From Serendipita indica DSM 11827 (lineage: Eukaryota; Basidiomycota; Agaricomycetes; Sebacinales; Serendipitaceae): a stretch of 64,000 nt of DNA. The number at the start of each line of letters is the position of its first letter. The first letter of the stretch is position 1. The stretch is taken from assembly GCA_910890315.1 (NCBI GenBank), contig CAJVGD010000022.1, positions 1 to 64,000 on the forward strand. Direction: 5' to 3'. The translations under genes were made by a program, and so were the position numbers. The notes under the pieces were generated by a model that ran no database searches, was not told where the DNA came from, and saw only the letters and a list, made by a program, of their open reading frames with translations. Below are positions 24,254 to 34,612 of the stretch, in pieces.

Positions 24254-25454
24254 TCATTTGTGAACATAAAGCTTCTTCCGCGCCTTCAGGTGGGCAAGGA
24301 TAGCTTGCTCAAACGACCATCCGCACATATCAACAACGACTATTCCATGGGATCTGGCTTCCATCATAAAGCAGTATATGCTGTGATCGTTGTCGTGGGC
24401 CATTCTCTCATGCCATACTAGGGGTGATGCTTGTATCCTCTGGACCCCCGAGTTCGCAAGCTGGCCCAAAGAGTTTGAGAATTGGATACTAAAATAGTGG
24501 GGAGACCTGCAAAGCGAGCATACTGAAGGCGGTGGCTCGTCATGCTCCTCGACGCGAAGTAATCGTATCTGGTGTGAAGAGGGTGGTGGAGTCCATCTTG
24601 CATCCACAGGGAGCTGCAATCGTTGTAGATTTGGACAGAGTGACCACACTTTGTCGACATCCGAGTCGGTAATTCCTGAGTCGAAATCGAGCCAGTAGAA
24701 TGTTTCTAAACGTTTGCCATAGAATCTGAGCCATTCTAGAATTGAATGTACACGGTTTTGGTCTATCAGTGGTCTCCAGAGCATTTCGAACCAAACATGG
24801 GTGAGATTGGGCAAGTGAACCAAGCTCAGATGAGCTGGCTCGATACCTTGGATGCTGAGTGTCGTAATATTCGAAAGTTCTAGTTGTTTAATTTTGATCA
24901 AATCTTTTGCGTTGGCTGCGAGAAGGGAGAGTGGTGGTTTTGCTGAGAAGAGGATGTCCGGGAGCTATCGAGTGGTAGAGAGCACGGAGATTTAAGAACC
25001 GCTTTGGTTCGCAGGCGATTATATCGAAATACCACCCCCTCTGGTCATCAATAATCTCAACTCGCCAAGGGGAATGGCCGCTGATGGCATCTGCCGATGA
25101 GACGCGATCCTGGAAACACCATCTAGATTCCATGTAACCAGTATGCGGAAGGTCGCAGAGTGGGCAGGTACATTTATCAACCTTGATGTGTAGGGCGTAC
25201 ACCAGTGAAACCGCCGGGATCCTGCTGTGGATGACATCGGATGTCCGTACGAAGCGGTTATTGTATTGTGTTAAAAATGCATTCCAGGATGAGCACACTC
25301 TGCGAAGAGCATTACGCGTGCGCTCAGACTCCCAGTATTCAGCCTCATAGCACGGATTGTCCGTCGGTATTGGATTGATAGATAAAACATCCGGAGAATC
25401 AATTGCGTACAGAAGAAAACTCCGCCAGATTTCGACAGGCAGATGAGTCCGCAT
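24254..25454 (-). pseudogene. F-box-like protein, copy D (frameshifted mid-gene)
   Basis: From ATG 25454 the frame gives HLPVEIWRSFLLYAI, YWESERTRNALRRVCSSWN and the cluster CTCPLC, then runs off-frame after RALYHS. The family protein continues in a second frame from about 24950 (LSLVHLPNLTHVWFEM, motif CSLCRSPH, C-terminus CGWSFEQAILAHL). Relative to copy A about five bases are missing near 24960-24970, which explains the shift. No GT-AG pair would repair it. It is the sister of copy B. Confidence 0.75.
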
Positions 25455-25718
25455 GGCGAGGTTCAAGTGGTGACAGAATGGGGACGAGACTTATCAGAGT
25501 CAAATAGACTAATTTGCGGTTAGCCTGAACTGAAATAACCCGTGTATTTCTATTTCGAGTACAGTACTAGAGTACTACCTGTCTCGTCGCGTAGGGAAAC
25601 AAACTACAGCCTGTGTTTGGATTCACGGAACGAATGAACGTTCAGTTCAAAGGAGGTACGCCTTTATGTTACATTCAAGTTTCTAAATATCTCGTTGGTT
25701 TACCACTATCCCTTATGC

Positions 25719-26939
25719 TTATTTGCAAACCGACCTTCTCTTGTACTCTTCCAAGTAGGCGACCAGAGCCAGCTCAAAGGTCAATCCAGAGATATCAACG
25801 ACGTCAATTGCATGGGATTTTGCTTGTGTCCAAAAGCAGAAGATGTGCTCATTATCGTCCTCAAACATTTGATGCCACGCTAGCGCCATTATTTTAATCC
25901 TACCCACACCTGATGCGGCTATTTGGGGCAAATAATGGGAGAACTGAACCACACCAGCGTGACTATGGTTACAGAGCGAGCATGGCACTGGCAGCCTGCT
26001 GTATCCGTCGGGCGAAAGCTGTTCGAAAGAGAGGACTCGAAGCAGCTGTAAGGTATGTGATGATGGCGGAGACGTCCATTTTGCGTTCAAAGGGAGGTGG
26101 AGTCGTCGCATGTGCGGACAAAGCGACCATATTTTGTCCACCTCCGAGTTGGTGATTTCTGAGAGATAGTCGATCCAGTAAAAGGTTTCTAGACGCTTCC
26201 CATGCACCTCTAGCCAGTCAAACACCTGGTTTACACGATTTCGGGATGTTTGCGACGTCAGGTCCACTTCAAGACAGGCGTGGGTGAGATTGGGAAAGTG
26301 GACCACTCCCAGATTGGTTTGGTTAATATCATGTATATGGATAGACTTGATTTTCGAGATATCCAGTCGTTTCATCTTCGCCAAGTCGTCTGCGCACGTT
26401 CCCATAATGGAGAGAGGTGGACCCGCGGAGAAGATATTGTCTGGAAGGTCTCCTCTCCAGTGCCAGAGTGCACGAAGGTTTGATATTCGGCTTGGTTCTA
26501 GGGCAATTACATCGAGATAGTCGTTCATCTCTGCGTCTACTATCTCCACTCGCCAAGTAGTCGCGCCCGTTCCGGTATGTGCTGAGTTGACATAATGTTC
26601 GAAGCGAGATATCAATCCAACGTGATCGTTGATAAAGGTGTTGCAATGCAAACAGTAACACTCATCTATCCTGATGCGCGTTGCATTCGGGAGCGAGGCG
26701 GGGGGGACCGTATCGTGGAAAATGTCGGAAATTCGGATATAGCGATGACAGTAGGTCGCTAGAAAGCGGTTCCACGACGAGCACACTCCGCGAAGAGCAT
26801 TACGAGTGCGCTCAGACGCCCAGTACGTGGCTTCATCTGTCGGTCTTCCCTTTGGCACGAGATCGATATAGAGGAATTCTGGACAGTCGATTGCATAGCG
26901 AAGAATATATCTCCAGATCTCGACGGGCAGGTGGATCAT
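25719..26939 (-). CDS. F-box-like protein, family copy E (intact)
   Basis: A single exon of 406 residues from ATG 26939 (MIHLPVEIWRYILRYAIDCP). The frame stays open upstream to 27050, but that part is antisense to gene F, so the family start is preferred. It has YWASERTRNALRGVCSSWN (one R-to-G change in the usual LRRV), the Cys cluster ECYCLHC, the late motif CSLCNHSH, and the C-terminus VDISGLTFELALVAYLEE. It is the sister of broken copy C. It is head-to-head with F: the two conserved start codons are separated by 43 bp, so the genes must share a promoter or take it from each other's coding sequence. Confidence 0.8.
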   Translation of the reverse strand: MIHLPVEIWRYILRYAIDCPEFLYIDLVPKGRPTDEATYWASERTRNALRGVCSSWNRFLATYCHRYIRISDIFHDTVPPASLPNATRIRIDECYCLHCNTFINDHVGLISRFEHYVNSAHTGTGATTWRVEIVDAEMNDYLDVIALEPSRISNLRALWHWRGDLPDNIFSAGPPLSIMGTCADDLAKMKRLDISKIKSIHIHDINQTNLGVVHFPNLTHACLEVDLTSQTSRNRVNQVFDWLEVHGKRLETFYWIDYLSEITNSEVDKIWSLCPHMRRLHLPLNAKWTSPPSSHTLQLLRVLSFEQLSPDGYSRLPVPCSLCNHSHAGVVQFSHYLPQIAASGVGRIKIMALAWHQMFEDDNEHIFCFWTQAKSHAIDVVDISGLTFELALVAYLEEYKRRSVCK

Positions 26940-26982
26940 GGTGGCATCCAAGCTGTGCACAGGCAAATCTGGGACACCAACC
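26940..26982. promoter_or_regulatory. Very short divergent intergene between E and F
   Basis: Only 43 bp separate the E and F start codons, so promoter elements must lie partly inside coding sequence. The E start overlaps a further in-frame ATG for F within the tetramer CATG at 26937-26940. The same arrangement, 41 bp, is kept between C and F'. Confidence 0.5.
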
Positions 26983-28251
26983 ATGCCGACCTCGAAACCA
27001 TGGACACGCACTCCGCCAGAAATCTGGCAGGAAATTCTCAAATTATCCATATCTCTCCCTCTTTTCCTCTCTGTCGATCCCGCAAGCTATGGTTTTAATC
27101 AACTATACAAATACGGGGATCTCTCTGCGTACTGGGAGTCTGAACGCTCGAGAAATAGACTCAGACGAGTACAGAGCTCATGGGATGTCTACCTACGGCG
27201 CTTTAGTCATCGATTCGTAGACCTCGTTGATGTTGAGCACGGCCTCGTCCCGCCTAGTGCTATTCGTTGTGCGATTCGCATCCAGTTAACGCGCTGTTTC
27301 TGCAGCAAGCGGGTCGTGGATCTTAGTGAGATGCGAGAATCTCTCGACAAAATCCGGGAGGATGGAACGCCCGAGCCATGGAAGCTGGAGATGCTGTTGG
27401 CGACGTGGCCTGATTGGGGAGACAGACTGAAGAAACACTGGCGTCTCTTCACACATTCACATCGCCTCGCAAACTTAGTGGTCCTCTTCAATGTCACCGA
27501 GGACCTATGGACCACCGTCGACGAGCTTCGTTGTCGGTTGACCTTTTGCACACGGCAATGCGAGCTCCGAGGCGCACTTCCGCGCGATCTGTCATACCTG
27601 ACGACTTTAAGTCTGTATAAACATGACAGAAGTGAATTACCGCTGAGCATGCCCTGCCTAAGGCACCTCAAGATATGGATGGAAGCCAAACTTGACCTCG
27701 TTGGGAATTTCGTCGAATGGCTGAGGAAGATAGGGCCACAGCTCGAGTCGCTGATTTGGGATGACGATGACGACGACGATGACAGAATCCTTGACCTGGA
27801 CATATGGCAACTTTGTCCCAATTTGACGACACTTCGCAGTCCCGTCTACTGCAGCATACCATTTCCACCAAAAAATGGACATCCTATTGAACATTTCATT
27901 CTTACATACCAGTATTTCAAGTTTGGTGATCAAGAGTGTCCTACATGCAAGGAACGCCATGGGTACGGTTACATTGAAGCACCTCCAATAAGCAGCTTCG
28001 CAAGTGCTGGAATCAAAACTCTTCAGCTCGAGCTACTGTGGGTAACCTTTCCCCAGGCCAGGATGAGTGCTCGAACGAGTTACACGTTGAATGAAAAACT
28101 CTGCTTGCATGCTCAAACGCGTATACATGGTATCACTTTGGTGGATCAAGATCGTAGCACATTCGAAGATGTGGTCATTAGGCTTCTTGAGGTACGGTCA
28201 GGGATTCGAAAACGGTTTGATATAGGACCAAAAGACATGTTGTTCTTCTGA
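26983..28251 (+). CDS. F-box-like protein, family copy F (intact)
   Basis: A single exon of 422 residues from ATG 26983 (MPTSKPWTRTPPEIWQEIL); an in-frame ATG at 26938 would add 15 residues but is absent from F'. The F-box-like start reads TPPEIWQEILKLSISLPLF. YWESERSRNRLRRVQSSWD follows, in which the usual Cys is Gln. The early cluster is reduced to CFC (third Cys is Arg). An Asp run of eight (DDDDDDDD) precedes the segment IWQLCPNLTTL. The late motif CPTCKERH is intact. The C-terminus keeps GITLVDQDRSTFEDVVIRLLE. Copy M is its nearest relative (both have KDGTPEPWKL or EDGTPEPWKL). Confidence 0.8.
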   Translation: MPTSKPWTRTPPEIWQEILKLSISLPLFLSVDPASYGFNQLYKYGDLSAYWESERSRNRLRRVQSSWDVYLRRFSHRFVDLVDVEHGLVPPSAIRCAIRIQLTRCFCSKRVVDLSEMRESLDKIREDGTPEPWKLEMLLATWPDWGDRLKKHWRLFTHSHRLANLVVLFNVTEDLWTTVDELRCRLTFCTRQCELRGALPRDLSYLTTLSLYKHDRSELPLSMPCLRHLKIWMEAKLDLVGNFVEWLRKIGPQLESLIWDDDDDDDDRILDLDIWQLCPNLTTLRSPVYCSIPFPPKNGHPIEHFILTYQYFKFGDQECPTCKERHGYGYIEAPPISSFASAGIKTLQLELLWVTFPQARMSARTSYTLNEKLCLHAQTRIHGITLVDQDRSTFEDVVIRLLEVRSGIRKRFDIGPKDMLFF

Positions 28252-28628
28252 GCATATGCGTATATCTAATCTCTATGCATTCTATTCTTCTACAACGGTC
28301 TTCCTACACTCGTAATTAAGCCTCTTCCTTCCAGACAGATCATCTAATATGAAATACATCTTTGTCCTGTAATACCACGAAATGCATATGGACACAGACC
28401 TCTCTCCCCTTGTCCGTTAAGAGACGAGGTGTTTTTTATGTGGACTCCAGCTTTGTCTCCTACCTTTTGCCGAGCTTGGTTGATTCCGAGGAAAGAAATC
28501 GACCGCTAGCTCGGTAGTGCATGTGACAGTTACCTAGTTCTTAGAAATATTATATAAAGAGAATATGGAACATAAAGGTTTAAAATATCGCTATATTTCA
28601 AGCAACAAGAGAGGCGAGTTTTGATTGA
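28252..28628. other. 3' flanks of two convergent genes
   Basis: About 375 AT-rich bases between F and the secreted protein gene. No coding signal was seen. Confidence 0.4.
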
Positions 28629-29088
28629 CTAGCACGAGAGCTTCCCGCACTTCTGGCAAGAGGTCCGAACACCATAGTCACAGACGTTGGTGTCAGAACT
28701 GCAAGTTTGAGTCAGCCCAAAAACATATTTATGGCAGTGGGAATGCTCACCCAACCTGGTAGACGTGGCCGTAGACGCATCCATAGTTGCCATCGCCACA
28801 GTGGAGCCCTTTGGACCAGTAGTATCCCTTGCAAGGCGTGTTATAGTTGCAAGCGCGCTTGAGAAGCTGGAACCAGATTAGCTACGCGTCAGGATATCTG
28901 GCTGGCATACATCGACACTTCCAGCAGCATCCTCGCTGCGAGCACGAGCAATGACCGCTGTTTCGTCATCGGCGACAGCTGCTGCGAAAGCAGAGGAGGC
29001 GAAGATGGCGAGGGTGACGAAGACGGTAGTGAACTGTAAAGCTTGTAAGACGAGAAAAGTATACAGGGTGGAAGATGAGTACCTTCAT
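28629..29088 (-). CDS. Small secreted cysteine-rich protein, effector-like
   Basis: Four exons join in phase: 29083-29088 (ATGAAG only), 28911-29033, 28751-28866, 28629-28698, with introns of 49, 44 and 52 nt, giving 104 residues. The signal peptide is MKFTTVFVTLAIFASSAFAA. A short acidic pro-region ends in LLKR, a Kex2-type dibasic site. The predicted mature part is about 57 residues with eight cysteines (CNYNTPCKGYYW..., HCGDGNYGC, SCQKCGKLSC), enough for four disulfides, and is rich in Gly and Tyr. The layout matches secreted effectors or antimicrobial peptides of plant-associated fungi, but I recognise no named family. A TATA box stands about 75 bp upstream. It sits within the accessory F-box-like zone. 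Confidence 0.85.
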
Positions 29089-29162
29089 GACTGTTTTTGG
29101 AGTGAAGCTTGGTATCGTCTGGTGAGAGTCGATGTTTTCAAAATGCTCAAAAACCCACCCTC

Positions 29163-29169
29163 TTTTATA
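29163..29169 (-). promoter_or_regulatory. TATA box of the secreted protein gene
   Basis: TATAAAA on the minus strand, 75 bp upstream of the ATG at 29088. Position and sequence fit a core promoter of a strongly regulated gene. Confidence 0.5.
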
Positions 29170-31053
29170 CGCTCCTGGGCCTCTGTTTGGACTTGTTTGA
29201 TGACGGCTGCAGTATCGGGCATACGTTCGGGCAGTTGGAGATAATGGAATAACGGAGAGATCTTGGAGGTTGCAGGCCGAGAGTGTTCTCCCGCAGTGGG
29301 TCAAATTTGCGGTGTGGCCAGCCCCGGGAAGATGTCTAGCCAATGGACTGTACCCAGCCAGCTTTTAACGTAAGTATTACATCAGTGTCGACTTCGATGA
29401 AATGGACGATGGTGGGTGGCGGAGAAAATCTTTGGCGAGAAAGGGTCTTGAGATGCCGACGACCCAACGTGCCGGGCCCTGAATCGTCAACACCGTCTAA
29501 CACAGTCTATTTTGCGTCTTTTTCTTATTTGACTTTGTATTGATGAGAAGTTGCTCGGCCAGTTGCATCTTGGGCCGTATCCCACGAAAATCTTTGCCGA
29601 GAGCCGGCCAACCCTGGCGTCATCAAAAGACCAGTATGGCACTTGGCACCCGAAGGAAGCATCCCCGATCGGTCAGAATCAAGAAGAAACGCCGGGTCTA
29701 AACGAGGATCCCGGGTTGACAATGTCACGCTGAGATAAGATGTGAACTGATCACCGCCAGATTTCCGGGCGATGAATCATATATAGATCCCTTCAGTGAA
29801 CGTCTACCAGCTTGATAATTCATACCAACTCTTGCAGAATGAACAGCCAGTACAAACGCCCATTGCGATTGTCCTGGGCTGAATGCCGGGACCAGTGCTT
29901 CTCCATCATGTTCGCACAAGGGAACGGTAATAAATCGGTAAATGTGAACTCTTCGATCTCTGTTGAGAATTTTAGTGCTGCCGTGAACACCCTGGGAGTG
30001 GACGTGTAGCCCCAACTGTCAATTGTGAGATGCGTCTTAGCCCGAGTCCTTGACCGAGTTGTCACATGTAGAATATGCATGGTAGACGTATTTCTGGTTG
30101 ACAAGGTCTCTCACGACCCGTCATCCTGCTGCCTCGTCCATCCCGAAGTCGACCATGAACACCGCAAACCGCAGCCGCAGACTGGACCGATTGGATTCAT
30201 GTTGTAAGATGACAAATGAAGATGGCGGACCTTTGTAACATGGCGCCAGGACAAATGATGGGTGGCCACGGCCAATGTAGCGATGGCATCGAGCCACTCC
30301 ATCTCTTCATGGTCACTCGCAGGGAGAATAATGAAAAAGAGTGACCGCGAATAGGCATTTTCCCGTGCTATGACGGGAGGCGTCCGTGGGCCAGGCCCTC
30401 CTCGCATGCATACAGTAAGGCAGTCAGTAAGTTGAGAACCAATAACAAGTTCCTTTGGTATGTATAATCGTCTTGAAAATTCGCAGATAGAGAGATAGGC
30501 TCACAGTGACTGTGCTCACCCTAGATCCTTGTGTCACTAGGAGTTGGCAAGCCCTTCGACTAGATTATCCACTCACTATTTGACCGACATTCCTGATCCT
30601 CAAAGTATGTAAAGCAAAGGCGACAGCGCCTAATTGGAAGGCTATATCACAAGGTTGTGCAGGGCATCAAACCTCTGACTTACTTATATATGTGATTACC
30701 AGCTGATAATTGCGTGCTTGGGTGCTCTAATGGCCAAATTCTACACGGAGAATGTCGTCAATCGAACCCGCTCCAGTGTTTGAGCGTTGGGATGGCTTTA
30801 CAGTGCCTTCTGTCCCAGATTATCATATAAAGTAGTCAGAAGTCAAATACTATAAGCTATATCCGCCGTCGTGCTCACTGCGAACGGGCATCATACTCTG
30901 ATGCTATCCTACGTTTACCTATAGACTCATTCCTGCTTCAGTGTGTTTCTTTATTCGTTATGTGATCATTTGGACATAGGGCCCGCGTTCTTTTAGATTT
31001 GCCTCCAACTCTATCGATCGTGACTCTCAAGGTGGCCTCCCAAAATTATCCTC
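29170..31053. other. Longest gene-poor stretch, no gene resolved
   Basis: About 1.9 kb upstream of the secreted protein gene and of copy G. Frames of 60-98 codons exist; the one at 30111-30407 on the minus strand (with LFFIILPASDHEEMEWLDA) is the most protein-like but joins to nothing. No terminal repeats or transposase motifs were seen. It may be regulatory or decayed sequence. Confidence 0.4.
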
Positions 31054-32325
31054 ATGGACTTAAAACCACGTATTTCACATCTTCCGGTCGAGATATGGGA
31101 GATTATTCTTAAACTTGCCATCTCGGTTCCTCTCTTCTTCGAATCTGACCCAATTCTCGCACAAGATCTACCGATATGTCCTCGTTACTACAACTCAAAG
31201 ATGTACTGGGGATCTGAACGCACTCGAAATGCCCTCAGACGCGTCTGTTCCTCATGGAATCAGACACTCAAGCCGTTTGCACACCGATTCATCAATACGG
31301 AGGACATTCTACACGGCAATGTCCCAATATCTGCGCTTCCTCTGGCACGCAGACTTCTCCTTATGGACTGCTGGTGCAAAAACGTCCCAAACCGAGATCA
31401 TCTCGAGCAGATGGCTCATCTGCTGGGCAGCGAGCCTAGTTCTTCTGATCCTCTGCACGAAGTGGATGGAAACAGTGCGATACCGTGGAACCTTCGAATC
31501 CTACACATATCGCGTGATAGACCAGGTGGTTCTCGGTTTCTTGCAAAGCCTAATCGGCTCTGCAATCTAGAGTCGCTGATAGGCAATACCGAGGACCTAC
31601 TGGAAATATTATCAGAGTACCGTCCCGCGCTTAAGCATATCACTCGTGTTTCGGGACGCAACTTCGACTTGTTCCGAGTCAACTGCAACCACCTCACGAG
31701 TCTTCAGCTCGGCGTCGGGGGATCAATGACATGGATACCCCCGGAGACACCATCTCTTCGATACTTGGACCTATCCATCGCTCCTGCCATATCACCGGTC
31801 CACCGAGTAGTCATCGACTGGCTTCAATCCGCCGGAAAGCATCTGGTCCACTTTCTATGGAGGTCAGAGTCCACGTCTGTCTCGATGAAGATCGATATAT
31901 GGGATCTCCTTCCTCTAGTGGAAACTCTCTCACTACCTGTCGCTTACCCATGGTCGCAGCCGAAGTCAGGGTCCTCGATCAGGACTTTATACCTACATTA
32001 TTCACTCTTAAAATGGTTTCTCGGTGGAGATACCTGCAAATACTGTGGTACGAGTCACAAGGTCACGTTACACACGCTGAGTGGGACTATGGAGGACTAT
32101 GCAGCGGCTGGTGTAATGACCATTCGCGTCGACGAGAGTTGGCGCCAGATTACCCGCCCACACAAGTCCAAAGAAGGGTTAAATTCCAGACTAATGCAAC
32201 GACGCTACGAGTTCATTCGTTGTTTCGACGATCAAGCGCGAGCATACGGGATGACGCTTGTCGATTCGAACTGGCGCACGTTGCTAGAGTACAGAGGTCA
32301 GACAAAATCCGAAGCCCAACATTAA
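31054..32325 (+). CDS. F-box-like protein, family copy G (intact)
   Basis: A single exon of 423 residues. The start MDLKPRISHLPVEIWEIIL has the family F-box-like sequence, then YWGSERTRNALRRVCSSWN. The early cluster is only CWC. Middle strands such as PSLRYLDLSIAPAI and the acidic helix IDIWDLLPLVETLSLP match the other copies. The late motif is CKYCGTSH, and the C-terminus is GMTLVDSNWRTLLEY. It is convergent with broken copy H across 265 bp. Of the intact copies it is one of the more divergent, sitting apart from the A-E group. Confidence 0.8.
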   Translation: MDLKPRISHLPVEIWEIILKLAISVPLFFESDPILAQDLPICPRYYNSKMYWGSERTRNALRRVCSSWNQTLKPFAHRFINTEDILHGNVPISALPLARRLLLMDCWCKNVPNRDHLEQMAHLLGSEPSSSDPLHEVDGNSAIPWNLRILHISRDRPGGSRFLAKPNRLCNLESLIGNTEDLLEILSEYRPALKHITRVSGRNFDLFRVNCNHLTSLQLGVGGSMTWIPPETPSLRYLDLSIAPAISPVHRVVIDWLQSAGKHLVHFLWRSESTSVSMKIDIWDLLPLVETLSLPVAYPWSQPKSGSSIRTLYLHYSLLKWFLGGDTCKYCGTSHKVTLHTLSGTMEDYAAAGVMTIRVDESWRQITRPHKSKEGLNSRLMQRRYEFIRCFDDQARAYGMTLVDSNWRTLLEYRGQTKSEAQH

Positions 32326-32590
32326 TTATGTATACCTATTCAAAGAAAACTTGTCTCCGTGCACTTATTTATTTGCTTAGTCTTCTCCTGACAGCCAATG
32401 TTGATTGGAACTGGTATTTTCGAATACAGACCTGCCTTTACGGATGGCAGCTCTGGGAAGGTGGTAATCGCACTTTGAGTGACCTTACTGTATTTTGTCC
32501 TCATTTATTTGGAAACCACTGTGATGAAATTATCGTACGAATTCTTTGTATTACATGTGGAAGAAAGATTCTCGTGGTGTATTGCCACTC

Positions 32591-33938
32591 TTAAATGTTG
32601 AATGAGGTATTTGAGCTTTGCGAAAGGGCTCGAGATTGGACGTTGTGTCTAGTTTTACCGAGAAGACTAAGACTAGAAGAGGAAGAGCCTGCTTGGTGGA
32701 GTTCTCTTAGGCTCCTTCCAATCTCCAGCTCGGAGATAATATAGTCTTCAAACGTCAACAAATCTGCGTCAACGTAACGGATACCATGGCTCTCAGCCAC
32801 CAATAACGACACGCTACGTCGCTTCCTTCATCAAAATAGAACAGCATCATGCTCCATGATCGATCAAAAGAGATTGTTTTTATATTCCCACAGCGGACGA
32901 TATCGTCGATAGGAGCACCGGCGTAGCGAGTCAATATTGGGTGAAATAGATCGCAATAGGCGCATTTTGAACGATTTTCGTTCCTATCCGGACCCAAGTT
33001 GAGTCGGAGGTACGTAATTGGGTGTGTAGGCGGTGGGGATGACCAGAGAGTGTCGCTTGGGAGTTGAAGCGAGGTAATAGATGGACAAAGTGACCAAATA
33101 GGGATAGGGAGCTTGTAATTGACTCGTTCACCGGTCGCCCAAAACAAGGTGAGGAGTTGGTGGCCAATCTGCTGAAGCCAGTTGATGAGCAAGTCGCGTC
33201 CCCGGGAATTCTCCTGTCGGTGAAAATGACAGAGAGATGTTTGAGATTGGGCATCGGAGGGATTGTTGAAACAAGGGAGGTGTCCAGGGCGAGTCGGAGT
33301 GTAGATAGGTTCTGCACAGAGCAAATCTCCGTCCCGGGTAGACCACTGTATAGACGCAACTCTGAAGAGGACTGGTGTTCGATGGTTTTGTTCACCTTGA
33401 TCAATAACGGTCTGATATACACCCGCACATGAGATTTTGACGCGAGAATCTTCAGAAGGGCGTCTTCCCGGAGCCAATGGTGGTCAATCTCCAAAATCTC
33501 TACTCTCCACGACCGGTCAACTGGTTCCTTGGAGTCAGATCTTGAGACGCTTGAGGCTAGGTGACCCGTATTCTGCAATCCATGGTTTATGCACGCGAAG
33601 CACTTGCATGCGGTCATGTGAATCCTATATGCGAGCGGTAGGGCCGCTATAGGAACATGATTGTGGACAACGTCCTTGAGCGCGACGAATCGGTGCGCAA
33701 AGTGTTGGAGATATGCATTCCAAGACGAGCATACGCGTCGGAGCTTGTTCCTCGTACGCTCAGAGTCCCAGTATCCGGACATATCATAATAGCCGCGAAG
33801 AGCGGCAAGGCCATAGGACGAGAGAGGATCAGTGTCAAAGAAGAGCGGGACGAAAATGGCGTGTCGAAGGATCGTTTGCCATATTTCTGTGGGTAGATAA
33901 ATGCGCTCTGGCCGTCCAGGTAATGGCTGAGAGGACAT
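32591..33938 (-). pseudogene. F-box-like protein, copy H (two frameshifts)
   Basis: From ATG 33938 (MSSQPLPGRPERIYLPTEIW) the frame reads the family N-terminus, YWDSERTRNKLRRVCSSWN and the full cluster CKCFAC. It shifts at about 33200-33212; the next part (LINWLQQIGHQLLTLFW, motif CAYCDLFH) is in a second frame. It shifts again at about 32790-32797, after which a third frame holds HGIRYVDADLLTFEDYIISE and the tail. Comparison with copy I suggests single-base losses at both points. Copy I is the nearest relative; both start MSSQ. Two breaks make a simple sequencing error less likely. Confidence 0.75.
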
Positions 33939-34169
33939 GAGGACGGGAGCAAGTCGAAATCGCCACTGGACACCATATCCAATTGAGTTTGTGGGGTGGG
34001 TTGCACGTGAAAAAGCAAGATAGGATCGTCGGTAGATGATTGGCGCTTGGAGAGGCCTCACATGACTTGGATGACTCAAATTACCCCTGGTATGGCAGAT
34101 ACAGGGGTGGTCTGACTTACAATATTGGCCTGTTCCGACCTTTACGCCAGTATAGTCGTAGTACAAGCC

Positions 34170-34437
34170 TTAGTTGCGAATCCATATTGGTAACTGCACG
34201 ACGTTCGTATTCAATTCCATTTTCGTACATACCAAACCTTTGGTCTGGAAGGCAAACCCCAAACCCGTACTCACCCGCGGCCCTCTTGCAATCTCCAACT
34301 CGGCGATAACATACTTCTCAAACGTCAAGCAATTTATGTCAACACGCTGAATTCCCCAGCACCTCAACCACTGATAGCGACACTCCACGTCCCTCGCGCT
34401 ATCGAAATAGCGGAACATCATCGCCTACGGTTCATCG
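34170..34437 (-). pseudogene. Orphan C-terminal fragment of an F-box-like gene (h')
   Basis: A short frame (MMFRYFDSARDVECRYQWLR, then EKYVIAELEIARG) matches the last 50 or so residues of copies H and I (VECCYQWLKRHG, EDYIVQELEMARG). Nothing of the first 350 residues is attached. It lies between H and I on the same strand, so it is probably the end of a third tandem copy whose body was deleted. Confidence 0.65.
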
Positions 34438-34612
34438 AAAAGGACATTATTGATAGTCTCGCAACTGGCTGTGCCTTCAATGATGGTACCAGCATCCCTC
34501 GTGAGCAGTGGATGAGAAAGAAATCAATATATACATTGCAAACAAGCTTTTTCTTCTCGAGGTTCACGTTGGGATGAATTATTTTAGATTTTACACTCTG
34601 AGACTTCAGGAG

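Larger units (their letters stand above)
24254..28251. repeat. Segmental duplication unit 2 (copies D, E, F)
   Basis: The second copy of the block described at 20969-23837, here with the plus-strand gene F complete. D pairs with B, E with C, and F with F'. The identical order and orientation plus matching spacers argue for one block duplication rather than separate gene copies. Confidence 0.75.

Noticed and set aside
26940-27050. N-terminal extension of copy E to 27050
   Set aside because: It is antisense to the start of F, and the family start MIHLPVEIW is at 26939.
27207-27821. 204-codon minus-strand frame
   Set aside because: Antisense of intact copy F; Ser/Arg-rich by mirror of its Asp/Leu codons.
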